This document shows positions 22,311 to 33,410 of a DNA stretch of 64,000 bases, in pieces. Below the pieces are notes generated by a model. It was not told the DNA's origin, did no database searches, and was given only the letters and a program-made list of their open reading frames with translations. Position 1 is the stretch's first letter. Every line of letters starts with the position of its first letter. This stretch comes from Megascapheus bottae (Eukaryota > Chordata > Mammalia > Rodentia > Geomyidae), in assembly GCA_024803745.1 (NCBI GenBank), contig JANJXV010000014.1, forward strand, positions 849,001-913,000, read 5' to 3'. The translations under genes were made by a program, and so were the position numbers.

Positions 22311-23375
22311 ACTGCAGCAGATACAAGGATTGTGTCTTGCACTATCAGAAGCAATGGGAAACTAACATCACACACAAACTTAAGTCAATACAGTCCAATT
22401 ATCACTGTGTAGTTTTGAAGTAGTTTCCTGTGTATTACTACTCCTGTTTTTTATCTTAATTTTTTTCTGTAAACCTCTACTTTTAATATGCTTGGAAACA
22501 ACTGGAATGTTTTCCAATGCAAAATCATTTTCCTTATGCCTGGCATAAGATGATTAGTAAGGAGAGACATAGGAGAAAGTAAACAGATTTTTCTCCCTTT
22601 TGTACACTGATTGAAAAAGAAGTGCCATTAGATATGAACAGGAACATTTTTAGACTCTGAATTCTGAAATTCAATCTAGAATTAAAGAAAAACCAATTTT
22701 AAGACACAGTAGACTATAACCATCTATCATAACACTGTTTACACCTTTCAATGTGCTCTTGATTAGAGAGGGCCTACATCATTTTTCAATTTATTTAACA
22801 GAGTTTTATTACCTCAATGAGCGCAACTGATGAGGGTAAAACAGAATAGCTTTACTTCAAGAGTAGGATGTTTAGATAAGTGAGAACTCAAAAAAGACTA
22901 CATTTTATAAATGACTTTGCTTCACTAATACACTTTCTGGATTTTTAAAAAAGACTAATATGCATGTCCAACTCTTATTTTACAGAGGAATATACATCTG
23001 CCCTGCCCTACACTGAGCCGAATACCAGTGAGGGAACAGATTGGTAGGCCTTAGGTGCATACTAAAGCCTTAGGATGATATTTGGAGATGGATTTGATGA
23101 GACTACAGGATTTGGAACACAGAATATGATCTCATTTATGCATCAAAAAAACCCCAGTTGTGTGAAAAATGGAATAAATAAAATAGAATGCTATATAAAT
23201 AAGAAATAAGAAATAAATGATAAATTACTATGAAAAGATATGTAACCCATACAAGTAAAATAACCTAAAATATAGTATACTGCATGCAAACTATGATCTT
23301 GCCAACAAAATATGCAAAACACACACCACTGCTGTCCTTTGGAACTTATAAAAATCTATGGCTGAAAAAAATTCT
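22311..23375. other. Unique AT-rich DNA
   Basis: No repeat or exon signature seen, and no long open frame. Confidence 0.5.
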
Positions 23376-23566
23376 CAGTTGGGTGTGGTGGCTCACTCCT
23401 GCAATCCTAGCTACTTAGGAGGCTGAGATCTGAGGATCAAGGTTCAATGCCAGCCAGGGCACAAAGGACCTGCTTGGCTCAAGGGTAGAGTGGTAGCCTT
23501 GAGCTGAAGAGCTCTGGGACAGCGCTCAGGCCAAGTTCAAGCCCCATGACCCACACAACACACAAA
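23376..23566 (+). mobile_element. B1-Geo SINE
   Basis: Clear 7SL head 'gtgtggtggctcactcctgc', 'ctacttaggaggctgagatc', then a Geo module from 'cttggctcaagggtagag'. The usual linker 'ctccaattaaccacc' is deleted. CA-rich tail. Confidence 0.9.
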
Positions 23567-23803
23567 ATTATCATACCTAAGTTGCGTTAAATACACTCAA
23601 GTGTTTATTAACAGAAAAACCCTGTATTAGTTTAAACTTAAATGAATTAAAATTAAACATTAATCAGTTTAAAATACATTATCTTAGTCATATTTCAAGT
23701 TCTTCATAGTTTCAGATGACTAGTGACTACTTTATTGCACAAAGAAAATCTAAAATATTTAAGAAAGGTTATTTCCTTTTGAACTTAGAAATGAGGGTGG
23801 AGG

Positions 23804-24222
23804 CATCTAGGACTTTCCTAGCAGACGATCACAATAGCTCAAAAGCTATGTACATATTATCACACAGGATGAGCCTAAACAAAATGAACTCTAGGATATG
23901 GAAACAAGAGATTTATCTTTGTGATTGTTCTTCTTAATGTACTATGTGCAGTTATTTCTTTTCTTTTCCCCTTATGGCTAATCTCATGTGGTTACTGTAT
24001 CTGACTTTGTTACCTGGTGTATTGTATAGAACATTTATTTGTTTATTTGAAATAGGGACAAGAAGGAGAGAAAACAAGATGATTAGGAGCGGGTAAGGAA
24101 AGGGAAAAAGGAACAAAAACAGGAGAGAGGTATCAATGTTCAAGAAGTAATGAACCCACTACCTGATGTGTGTAACTATAACCCCTTTATACATTATCCT
24201 GACAATAAAATAAAAATAAATA
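23804..24222 (+). mobile_element. LINE-1 3'-UTR-type insertion, long form
   Basis: Starts near 'tctaggactttcctag', passes 'gattgttcttcttaatgtac', a G/A-rich tract, 'ggtatcaatgttcaagaag' and ends 'gtaactataacccctttata', then AATAAA-like repeats. The terminal block equals that of the LINE-1 at 47.7 kb in reverse. Closely related to the copy at 29.56 kb. Confidence 0.8.
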
Positions 24223-24523
24223 TAACGAATGATTGTTGTCCTTAATGTACTATGTTGTCTCTCATCTCCTTTGCTGTCCCTTGGTTATCTCATATTGTTA
24301 TAGTATCTCACTTTGTTATCTGATATATTGAATTTATTTGTATTTGTTATTTGAAATTTGATAGGGAAGGGGGGAAAACCAAGATGGGTGGGGGTGGGGG
24401 GGAGGAGGGAAATGGGTACCAAGACATGTGAAAGGGTATCAATGTACGTGAATTAATGCACCTTCTATGTGGCAAATATCATGTAACCCTTTTACTAATT
24501 ACAATAAAAAATGCAAAAAAAAA
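24223..24523 (+). mobile_element. LINE-1 3'-UTR-type insertion, short form
   Basis: Abuts the preceding copy's A-rich tail. Begins 'ataacgaatgattgttgtcc', carries a strong G tract (24365-24411) and ends 'taacccttttactaattac' plus A tail. Flanks aataaatataacgaa and aataattataagtaa match at 12 of 15 positions. Confidence 0.8.
24365..24411 (+). other. G-quadruplex-capable tract
   Basis: Multiple G runs of three or more separated by short loops (ggg-tgggggtggggggg-aggaggg pattern). G-rich polypurine tracts are a recurrent feature of mammalian LINE-1 3' UTRs. Confidence 0.7.
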
Positions 24524-24672
24524 GAATAATTATAAGTAACCCAAGAAGGCTGAGAATGGAGTTCAGCTGCAGAACACAGGACTTGCATGATCAAGGCCCT
24601 AGTTTGGGTTGCGAACCTGAAAAAACAATCCATGAAGTTCCTTTGTAATATGGAGTTTGCCATTGAACTGGA

Positions 24673-24757
24673 CATATATATGTATATGTATATATATATG
24701 TGTGTGTGTATGTATATATACACATATATGTCAAGTTTATGTATATGTATATATATG
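24673..24757. repeat. Compound TA/TG microsatellite
   Basis: Alternating purine-pyrimidine run, TATATG, TGTGTG and TATACA mixed. It gives Tyr/Ile-rich spurious frames on both strands. Confidence 0.95.
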
Positions 24758-25304
24758 AGAGGTGATAGAACTGTTTGGGGAACTACACTGGTAACATTTT
24801 TGGTATCTTTGGCATTGTACTCTTTAATGCTAGAAATTATACTATTTTTTTGTGGAAAAGTTACCCCAAAACCATGTTTCCTTATGTTTAGTTCTTATTC
24901 TATTCTGGAATTGTGGGTTACAAAGAGGGCTGATAAAGTTTGGTTGAGGAAATTGGATAAACTTCTCAAATAATCTTAATTAAGCCTAGCAATGGACAGA
25001 ATATTCTATTTAATCTATTAAGAAGTTACAGCTTTCTCTAGGAAACTAGCCGAGTTGTTATATGTACCAATAGCATAGATAAATAATAATAATATTTCCT
25101 GTTATTCAAGAATACTTAACTAATATTACTCAATGTTCATAAGGATACCAGAAATTGTACCTAACCTCAGTGTTTCTTGAGTGAATGTGCTGCCCAGAGA
25201 TAGACATTTGATGAGAGGAAATAGAAATTTTTTTCAAAAATAATTCCAAAAAACCAATGTCCACTTGTTTTTCTCTTGTTTATACTAAAAAGTTAAATAA
25301 TTAT

Positions 25305-25445
25305 CCATGTGAGTGCTCATAACAATATCATGAGTTACTGAATATGCACCATAATACAGCCAAAGAAACTAAAGTCCACACAGACAGAGTCACTTACACC
25401 TAAACCATACAAATGACCAGTATTGAGAACAAGATTCAGTTATCA
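25305..25445 (-). mobile_element. MIR fossil
   Basis: 'gtgctcataacaatatcatg', then 'agccaaagaaactaaagtcc', then 'gagtcacttacacct' follow the reverse-complement MIR order (ctcacaacaac ... gaggaaactgagg ... aagtaacttgcc). Confidence 0.65.
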
Positions 25446-25985
25446 TGTTGTCTTTATGGTTCATGACCTTCAAACTTGCATTCTACATAGGAGAGATGTT
25501 ACACAATTTGGAACCAAACTAGAAATCCTGTTTCTTGAAGAACTTGGATTTAAGAGTGAATAACTAGCTCTGTGTTATAAAAAGTGTAAATATTGGTAGA
25601 GATGGAGCTAAAGCTTGGTCCACATTGCCAGAATCTAAACTTTCCTTTATCTTGGCATATTTTCATCCAATGTCAAGAGGACCATCCAGATGGCAGCTTT
25701 CCAAAACCTACAGAGATGTGAAATGCCAGAGGCCAAAGACTTCAAATTACCTTGTCAAATCACAAAGATCTATTCTGCATTTTGTCACTAATTCCTCCTG
25801 TCTCCTCATGGTCTCTCAATATTTCATAATGTTTCTCAATACTTGGTTGAAAAATCAAAACAGTATCAGTCATTTAGCACTTTGCAAGATCCAGAAGAAA
25901 GGATTCTATGTCTTCTTAATTCCAATTCTATATGGTATAAAGTGGTTTTTGATAAGGCAGATAGCATATAAGAATCATTGAAACA
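25446..25985. other. Unique DNA with a 118-codon frame
   Basis: A plus-strand frame at 25625-25981 is open for 118 codons. It has no recognisable domain, no close coding neighbour and is Ser/Lys/Ile-rich as expected of translated AT-rich DNA. Not called as a gene. Confidence 0.45.
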
Positions 25986-25989
25986 AAAG

Positions 25990-26315
25990 CCATATAACGA
26001 ACGATTGTTGTCCTTAATGTATTATGTTGTCTCTCAACTCCTTTGCTGTCCCTTGGGTATCTCATATTGTTACAGTATCTCACTTTGTTATCTGATATAT
26101 TGAATTTATTTGTATTTGGTTATTTGAAATTTGATAGGGAAGGGGGGAAAACCAAGATGGGTGGGAGGGGTGGAGGGGAGGGTAATGGGTACCAAGACAT
26201 GTGAAAGGGTATCAATGTATATGAATTAATGCACCTTCTATCTGGCAAATATCATGTAACCCTTTTATTAATTACAATAAAAAAATTTTAAAAAGAAAAT
26301 AAATAAATAAATAAA
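25990..26315 (+). mobile_element. LINE-1 3'-UTR-type insertion, short form
   Basis: Nearly identical to the copy at 24.22 kb, with the same start ('ataacgaacgattgttgtcc') and the same G tract and terminus. Ends in (AAAT)n to about 26315. This makes it one of the youngest-looking insertions here. Confidence 0.82.
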
Positions 26316-27215
26316 TGTGGAGGATACTTTCTCTACTTTTCACTTTATGCATTTTGGAATATGCATGCCATATTATACATACAGATACATAACTATATTA
26401 CTATAAAACTGTAACTATAATGATATGATATATTTGAAACTATATAAATATACAATATATGTTCACATCAAAGCTATTAACCCCAGACAAAGATGGGTCC
26501 AGGTTATAAGACATAAGAAACTTAATATAGATTTTAAAGAAAGAGCACAAAATGATGGATATAAAATTAGATGAAAAATAAAATAGAATTTAGACAAGAA
26601 AAATTTCCAAAATTTGGGCATTTTTCAATAGTTAAAAGAATGTAGATGCTATAAAATCCAGAGAAATACCTTCACTCTGAATTATTAATCTGGTAAAGTA
26701 CAATAAAAGTTTTTCTTAAAATCTGTATTAAATATATTTTGACCAATGACATAATATTAATTTCCATAATATAAAAATGAAGAATTGATGTTTCTTCTAA
26801 TTACGGTATGGAAACGAATTTTAGAAATATTATGCCTAGGAAAGCTTTTATTGATTTCACAACTCATAACCAATCAACTTTTAGGATTACTGTCAAGTTT
26901 CAGAAACTTTCCATGTTTTATAAGCTGTCAACTTCTGAAACATTTCAAAGCATTTTACATGGTGATTAATGTAAATACTATGAATTGAAAGTATCATTTA
27001 ATTATAAGGCTCGCTGTAGTTATAAATTATTGTCATCTTTCTACATATTAGTATTTGATGGTCAAATCAGCAAGAAAATTAAACCTTTTTTTCAATATAT
27101 CCATGTATTTCACTTCTTGCTAATGAAATTTTCAAATAATTTATTTCAACAACTTACTAATTCTATTCAAAAATTTCTCTCTTCATATACCAACTTGTTG
27201 TTGGTATAATCTGAC
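26316..27215. other. Very AT-rich unique DNA
   Basis: No repeat family recognised. Frames of 67 and 74 codons at 26.8-27.2 kb are rich in Leu, Phe and Ile and have no motif. Confidence 0.5.
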
Positions 27216-27303
27216 TTTTCTTTCCTTTCTTTTTCTTCCTTCCTTTCTCTCCTTTTTTTTCTTTCTAACAATGTAATTTTTTTGATTGTTTGGTTGTCTT
27301 TTG

Positions 27304-27533
27304 GTGCCAGTCCTGGGGCTTGAAATCAAGGTCTGAGTGCTGTCCCTGAATTTCCTTTTCTCAAGGCTAGTGCTCTACCACTTGAGTCACTGTGCCATTT
27401 CTAGCTTTTTCTGAGGAGCTTATTAGAGATAAGAATCTCAAGAAGTTTCTTGGCTGGCTGACTTTCAACCATTATCCTCGGATTTCAGCCTACTAAGTAG
27501 CTAAGGTTGCAGGGATGAGCCACCAGATCCTAG
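27304..27533 (-). mobile_element. B1-Geo SINE
   Basis: Reverse Geo module ('gtgccagtcctggggcttga') followed by reverse 7SL head ('tttcagcctactaagtagct', 'gggatgagccaccagatcc'). Confidence 0.88.
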
Positions 27534-27557
27534 ATACAATGTACTTTCACACCTTTT

Positions 27558-27559
<2 letters not shown>

Positions 27560-27592
<33 letters not shown>
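27560..27592. repeat. (TG)n microsatellite
   Basis: Pure TG run forming the tail (CA on the SINE strand) of the following minus-strand SINE. Confidence 0.97.
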
Positions 27593-27593
<1 letters not shown>

Positions 27594-27790
27594 ATGCACT
27601 GTTCCTAGAGCTTGAGTTCAGGGCCTTGATGCTGTCCCTTGACCCTTTTTGCTCAAGCCTAGCACTCAATCTCTTAAGCCACAGCTCCAGCTTTTTGGTG
27701 GTCAATTGGAGATAAGAGTCTCACAGACTTTCCTGCGGCTGGCTTCAAACCAGGATCCCAGAATTACAGGTATGAGCCACTGTACTCAAT
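27593..27790 (-). mobile_element. B1-Geo SINE with CA tail
   Basis: Geo module 'cttgagttcagggcctt' followed by linker 'ggtggtcaattggagataag' and 7SL head ending 'atgagccactgtactcaatt'. Its A tail has become (CA)n. Confidence 0.88.
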
Positions 27791-27819
27791 TCCTTTTTTT
27801 TTTTTTTTTTTGCTTTGTT

Positions 27820-29114
27820 TTTTTTAACAGAATACTTTTGATTTCAGAATTTCCCCTTATCTGGGTTTTGCTAGTTCTTTAATTAATAAATGAGAAAAGA
27901 AGTAAAGCTTCAGTTGTGCCCACTTTAGGACTGTTTCTCATTTTTCTTTTTTTTAAAGCATTTTTAAATAATATTCAAATTACAGTTAAGGTTATGTATT
28001 CTCAAATCAATTTCCCAATAGCAAGATCCAAAATGCCCTTGGTAATTCTGAAGCAATCACATGTTCAAAAATGTAAGAGAAAGGAAGTCACAATAGAAAA
28101 GAGATAGCAATCTTAACTAATTGTAGTTTAAATATGTTTAAATGTTTCAAACCATATGCTCATGTGAACACAATGGCAAAAATCCTTCCAGCATAGCAGA
28201 GTGATCTTCTGTAAGCCAAGGCCTCTGAAACCTAAATCCCAATAAATTATGTCTGGTCAACTTGCCTCTGATTACAGGTAAACAGAGTGGCTTGAAGATC
28301 TAACTTAGCTCAAACCCCAAAGGAATTGGGTGTTTCTCTCCACTTGTCCCTCTACCATATGTGGAAGATTCAATTTCAGGCTGAAGCATACTTATAGGAA
28401 ATGCTACTATAAACTCTAATTTACTTTCCCTGACTTTCCCACCTTGTAGAGGTAGAATTGCTTTAACTCGATTTCTGCCAGATTGAGATTCTCATAAACT
28501 ATAATCTTAATTAACCCAAAGTTTCTACCCTTCAGAAACTTCTTCAGTTTCAACTTCACCAGTCCACTATTTTGATTAGTAAACCCAGTCTTCTTCTCCC
28601 AAAAGTTTGGGAAATTTCAGCCTTTTTTAATGTAAAGATTTTAAAAATCTCAATTTTTTTCTCTTTTACAATAGATGGGCTGACTATGATGTACATCATT
28701 GGGGACAGAAATATTTATCACATGGCTCAATTCTTCATAAATTGAACAAATGTAACCTGTGGAATAATATGGCAAATAATGATAACATTTATATTCACAC
28801 TGCTCAAAACTATACTCACAAAGGAAAGCCTACCTAACATCAAGTATGTCTATAAAGTAGGAGTTTCAACTGCCTTTGAACACAGTTAAAGCTGGGTTTC
28901 AGTTTGTTTTGACTATTGATGGTGGTCATTATATCTTTTTTAATTGACATTTTTGGTACTCTTTTTTTAAAGTATTTTAATGGTCCTTTCAGACTTTTAA
29001 GTCCAGCAATAGGATTAGAATAATTATTGCTTTTACCCAATATTGTAAAATCTTAAGGATATGGGCAACTAAGACCACCAACCACGGAGCCAAACTAAAT
29101 AATTCTTAGCTATT
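27820..29114. other. Unique AT-rich DNA
   Basis: Preceded by a T-rich run at about 27796-27830. No exon or repeat family recognised. Confidence 0.5.
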
Positions 29115-29250
29115 TTTTGGCTGTACAATATTGAGCAGATCACTTAACATCTAGGTGCCTCAGTTATTTACCCTACAAATAAATCCTATAGATTTCTTAA
29201 TGGATTGAAGAAAATATCATGTAAGAAATGCTCTATGATGGGCTATATAC
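29115..29250 (+). mobile_element. MIR fossil
   Basis: 'ggctgtacaatattgagcag', 'atcacttaacatctaggtgc' and 'ctcagttatttaccc' preserve the MIR order (tgtgaccttgggcaag, tcacttaacctct, ctcagtttcc). Confidence 0.7.
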
Positions 29251-29562
29251 TTTATAGACATAATCTATTATATAGATTAATATGTATCTATGACATACAA
29301 AGACTCAGATTAATTTTAATTATGTTCTAAAATCTATGTGCCAGTGATTGTATGTAAATTCCCTTCTTGAATACTTGTTTGTTAAACATGACATTTGAAA
29401 TATGATGTAAAAACCAATGTTAATAAAATCTTAAAAATAAATAAATAATCTATAATACAAAAAGTATCAAACAAAGTGTTAAAGAGCAAAAACAGTAATT
29501 AGTAAGCCAGACCCAAAGGAACATAGGCTAAATAGTTTCCTTCACTTGTAGCATTTAGTACA

Positions 29563-29967
29563 CATCTAGGACTGTCCTAGCCAAGGATTATAATAGCTCA
29601 AAACCTATGTACATAAAGTCATACAGGATGAGACTAAATGAAAAGAACTCTATGATATGGAAACAAGAGGTTTATCTTGCATGATTGTTGTTCTTAATGT
29701 ACTATGTTATTTCTCTTCTCTTTTTTTGCCCTTTGGTTAATCTCATATTGTTACTGTATCTGACTTTGTTACCTGGTATATTGTGTATACGTTTATTTGT
29801 TTATTTGAAATAGGGAAGGGGAAAAACAAGATGGGTGGGAGTGAGTGGGGGGAGGGAAATGGGGACAAACACATGAGAAGGGATATCAATGTATGAGAAG
29901 TAATACACCTACTACCTGACGAATATAACTGTAACCCCCTCTATACATTATCCCAACAACAAAAAAT
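29563..29967 (+). mobile_element. LINE-1 3'-UTR-type insertion, long form
   Basis: Begins 'acatctaggactgtcctagc', matching the start of the copy at 23.80 kb. Carries the polypurine tract (about 29810-29865) and ends 'gtaactgtaaccccctctat', then 'acaacaaaaaat'. Confidence 0.82.
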
Positions 29968-30081
29968 ATAGAAATATGATTGTGCCTCATGTGTTAGACC
30001 ACATGCTTAGAAATAAAACATACCTAACTATAATGGGACCATCTAAAACTCTGATTTAAAATAATTACTAAAAATTACAAA

Positions 30082-30245
30082 AAAAACAGGATGAGGGGAG
30101 GGGATAAGAGGGAAATGGGACAAAAACATGAGAAGGGGTAGCAATGATTGTTAAGTAATGCACCTTCTATCTGGCAAATATAATGTAACCCTTCTATTAA
30201 TTACAATAAAATATACACATAAAAAGAAATTGTAAAAACAATTTT
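30082..30245 (+). mobile_element. LINE-1 3'-UTR-type insertion, truncated in the G tract
   Basis: Starts in the polypurine tract ('ggatgaggggaggggataag') and ends 'taacccttctattaattac' plus A-rich tail. aaaaattacaaa appears on both sides, from about 30070 and again from about 30246, as expected of a TSD. Confidence 0.75.
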
Positions 30246-30262
30246 AAAAAATTACAAATGAA

Positions 30263-30530
30263 GAGGCCAGTAGTTTGGCCCAGAGGGGGATTCTGGCCAA
30301 AATTATATAGCAGGGCTTGTGTTAAAAGTAGACATTATACAGGGTGGGAGTTTGGCCTAGTGGTAGAGTGCTTGTCTAGCATGCATGAAGACCCGCATTC
30401 AATTCCTTGGTACCACATACACAGAAAAATTTGGAAGTGGTGCTGTGGCTCAAGTGGTAGAGTCTAACCTTGAGAAAGCCCTAGGACAGTGCTCAGGCCT
30501 TGAGTTCAACCCCCAGGACTGGCAAAAAAA
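30263..30530 (+). mobile_element. Composite IDL-Geo SINE with an extra 5' head, perfect TSD
   Basis: The repeat aattacaaatgaa lies at 30250-30262 and 30531-30543. Between them are about 78 bp containing a second head remnant ('gaggccagtagtttggccca'), then a standard IDL-Geo starting near 30341. The extra head is inside the TSD, so both parts inserted as one unit. The same target word also flanks the preceding L1-tail insertion. Confidence 0.85.
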
Positions 30531-30887
30531 AATTACAAATGAAAAGAATAATTGTTTTGTTTTGTTTTTTCAACAGTAACTTCCAATAAATACTTGAGGA
30601 AAACAAGGCTAGAGTTTCCTCTAACCTAGAAAAGGTAATAAAACACAACTATGTAATATAGTCTGTTCTCTGGTGACAACTCCAAAGCAACACCAGGATT
30701 TATCAGACCCTTCTCTGTCTGTTACTTAGAGAAAAGTCACAATGATCTAACATCTAGTGTCTCATTTCTATTTCTCATCATGCACTTGAAGCTACTTTGC
30801 CTACTTAATAGTAAACACAATTTCTAGTTAGATATGTGACATACACAATAACCATGGCAATATCTTTCAGAAACAGTATACACGCAT

Positions 30888-30888
<1 letters not shown>

Positions 30889-30935
<47 letters not shown>
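30889..30935. repeat. (CA)n microsatellite
   Basis: Uninterrupted CA run of about 23 units, with no SINE attached on either side. Confidence 0.97.
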
Positions 30936-30936
<1 letters not shown>

Positions 30937-30937
<1 letters not shown>

Positions 30938-32149
30938 GTGGGCAAGCTTGCTTCAATTAAGAGGAATAGAAACATTTTTTAAAAATACTTATAAATATAT
31001 AGGACTTTAATATCTGATAATAGTAATAAGGTAATGGATTGTCTATGTAAACTAACAGAGAAATGAAAAAAATAAATTTCCAAGTTATAACACAAGTTTT
31101 TTAAGTAAGGTGACTTTTTTTAGCAAGTTGAGATAAAAGTGTAAAACATTTTAGGGGCAGAACATTTCTTGGCATTTTGCCACTTCCTACACCAGATAAT
31201 TTTAGTTACTGCTTTTTGTCTCATATGTTTTTTATTTTCCGTCTAGGAAAGTCAAAGCCTTTGCACTTGCAAACAAATTTTACTGTAGCTCTGGTAACTA
31301 CTTTACAAGGTGATAAGCATTCACAAGAGGCTTTTATTAGGTCAGTAGCTAAAGCAAAACTATGTGTACATATTTAGGGAACCTGTAATTGAGTACTTTA
31401 AATCCATTTAAGCGCCAAGTTAACACAATAAAATGCAGGGAGCTAGAGGAGGGGAAAATTTAAATAGTTTAAAATATAATTGTCTAATTGTGTATTTCCT
31501 TTGCCTTTACTTCCACATTTCGCTCTATTTCACTGAATATTTTATTATATTATTACATTAATCTATGTCATATGTGATATATCATTTGTTTATATATAAT
31601 CTCATTTTATTTTATTTCCTGAATCTCTTACCTCATTTCTTTTTTCCTACAGTATACTTCCCTATATCACTTTTCAAAATGATCTTACAAAGTTAGAAAA
31701 GAAACACCTTTTGCCATGTACAGTGACCCAAAGAAGTAAATAGTCCAAACTCTGTGATACATATAAACTTTGAAGCTAATAGTTAAGACACAATAAAGTC
31801 ATCAGAAAGGTAAATTTGGGTACCAAACAGTCTTGGATAAGTGAAAAGAAACAGCCCAGGAAATAAAAATGAAGACCAGATGTAAGACACGGCCTAGAGA
31901 TATAGACCTAAGAACTCCAATGAGAGGTGTGGAAAATGTAGGGAAATCAATCATTTATCACTAGATTTTATAGATCATAAAATGAAATTACACAATGTCT
32001 CTTTCAATGAATCCCATTTTATAAATTTATGTCATAAATATAACCAAATGAACTCTCCATGGAATATAAAGACAACCCAACTTTTCCCAACTGCTCTACT
32101 ATAGAATAGCTTACTGAACATGGGCTGCATCTTATACCTCCAGAAATGG
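30937..32149. other. Unique AT-rich DNA
   Basis: No repeat family or exon recognised. One 66-codon frame at 31177-31377 without motif. Confidence 0.5.
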
Positions 32150-32205
32150 ACCAATGTCTAACACAGTCAGAGGTACTAAAACAAATGCTTCTTGAATGCT
32201 ACAGC
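32150..32205 (+). mobile_element. L2/MIR 3'-end remnant
   Basis: 'atgtctaacacagtcagagg' followed by 'aaatgcttcttgaatg' resembles the common L2/MIR terminus (tagcacagtgcctgg ... aatgtttgttgaatg). Confidence 0.45.
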
Positions 32206-32640
32206 AGAGAAGTAGGAAATGGACAGCACCAGCACACAAGACATTCTCAGTTTGTCATGGATAGATCCACTAAGGTATTCAGTTACCCAAAACCAAGTCA
32301 CAGTAATAAATGAAATCAGAAAAAGAAGTAGAATCTCAAAAATAATTATTATAAAAAGGCAACCCCTAAGAACAGGAAGTGTTTAACAAATCCTATATGT
32401 AGATAAGAGACTTCTAAGTGGAATGAAACCCTTACAACTCAGTAAAAAAGACAAGCCAATTAAAATGAAGCAAAACATCTGAACAGACAATTATCCAATG
32501 AAAATATACACCTGCTAATAAAGACATACATAGATAATTAGCAATCATGAGGTAAATAAAAATGAAAATCATCAGGATGACTTCAGTTAGACATAGTAAA
32601 AATTCCTTTGGGCCAGGATGTACAGAAAACAGAACCCTCA

Positions 32641-32889
32641 GGGCCAGGAGTTTGCCCTAGTGGTAGAGTGCTTGCGTAGCATGCACGAAGACTGGGGTTC
32701 AATTTCTCGGTACCAAATACATAGGAAAAAAAAAAGGTGGAAGGTGTTGTGGCTTAACTGATAGAACACTAGCCTTGAGAAAGTCCAAGCACTGGGCCCT
32801 GAGTTCAAGGCCCAGGACTGACAAAAAAGAAAGGAAAGAAAGAAAGCAAAGAAAGCAAGAAAGCAAGAAAGAGAAAAGAAAAGAAAGCA
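32641..32889 (+). mobile_element. IDL-Geo SINE with expanded GAAA-type tail
   Basis: The head 'gggccaggagtttgccctag' is intact and the linker carries a 10-A run. The right half ends 'caggactgac'. The tail from about 32822 has grown into a purine-only (GAAA)n/(GCAA)n array. Flanks gaaaacagaaccctca (32625-32640) and gaaagcagaactccca (32883-32898) match at 13 of 16. Confidence 0.9.
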
Positions 32890-33094
32890 GAACTCCCATA
32901 CAGTGCTGGAGATTGTAAAATGGGGACAGTGCCTTTACAAAACACCCTAGCAATTCCTTAAATTGTTAAAAACAGAATCATCATACAACCTAGAAATTCC
33001 ACTTGCAGTTAAATACTCAAGAAAAACAAAAACACGTCTAAACACAACTTGTAAACAAATGCTCAGGGCAACATTGCTGTTATTGTTGTCATTG

Positions 33095-33410
33095 TCATTA
33101 CCATTATTATTATTATTAACATTAGAGTTTGAACTCAAGGTCTTATAATTGGCTGGGCAAATGCTCTACTACTTGAGTCACTACACCAGCATTTTTTTCT
33201 TTTGTTTTTCAGGGCAGAGTCTTTCTTTTGTCCAGGACAGCTTCAACCTCTGATCCTCTCACTTAAGGCCACCTGCATAGTTGGGAATACAAGTATGTAA
33301 CACCATACTTGCTAACTTCTTGTGCAGGCTAGTCTTCAATTCCAATCTTCCTGATCTCTGCCTCCCAAGTAACTGGGATTACAGATGAGGCACTATATTT
33401 GCTATGGCAG
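33095..33410 (-). mobile_element. Old trimeric SINE (7SL - 7SL - tRNA)
   Basis: Read on plus: an (ATT)n tail, a tRNA-like block ('tttgaactcaaggtcttata', 'gctctactacttgagtcact'), then two reverse 7SL blocks ending 'gggaatacaagtatgtaac' and 'aactgggattacagatgagg'. Confidence 0.75.

Noticed and set aside
25625..25981. 118-codon plus-strand open frame as a possible gene
   Set aside because: No domain, composition expected from translated AT-rich DNA, no splice or promoter context, no neighbouring exon.
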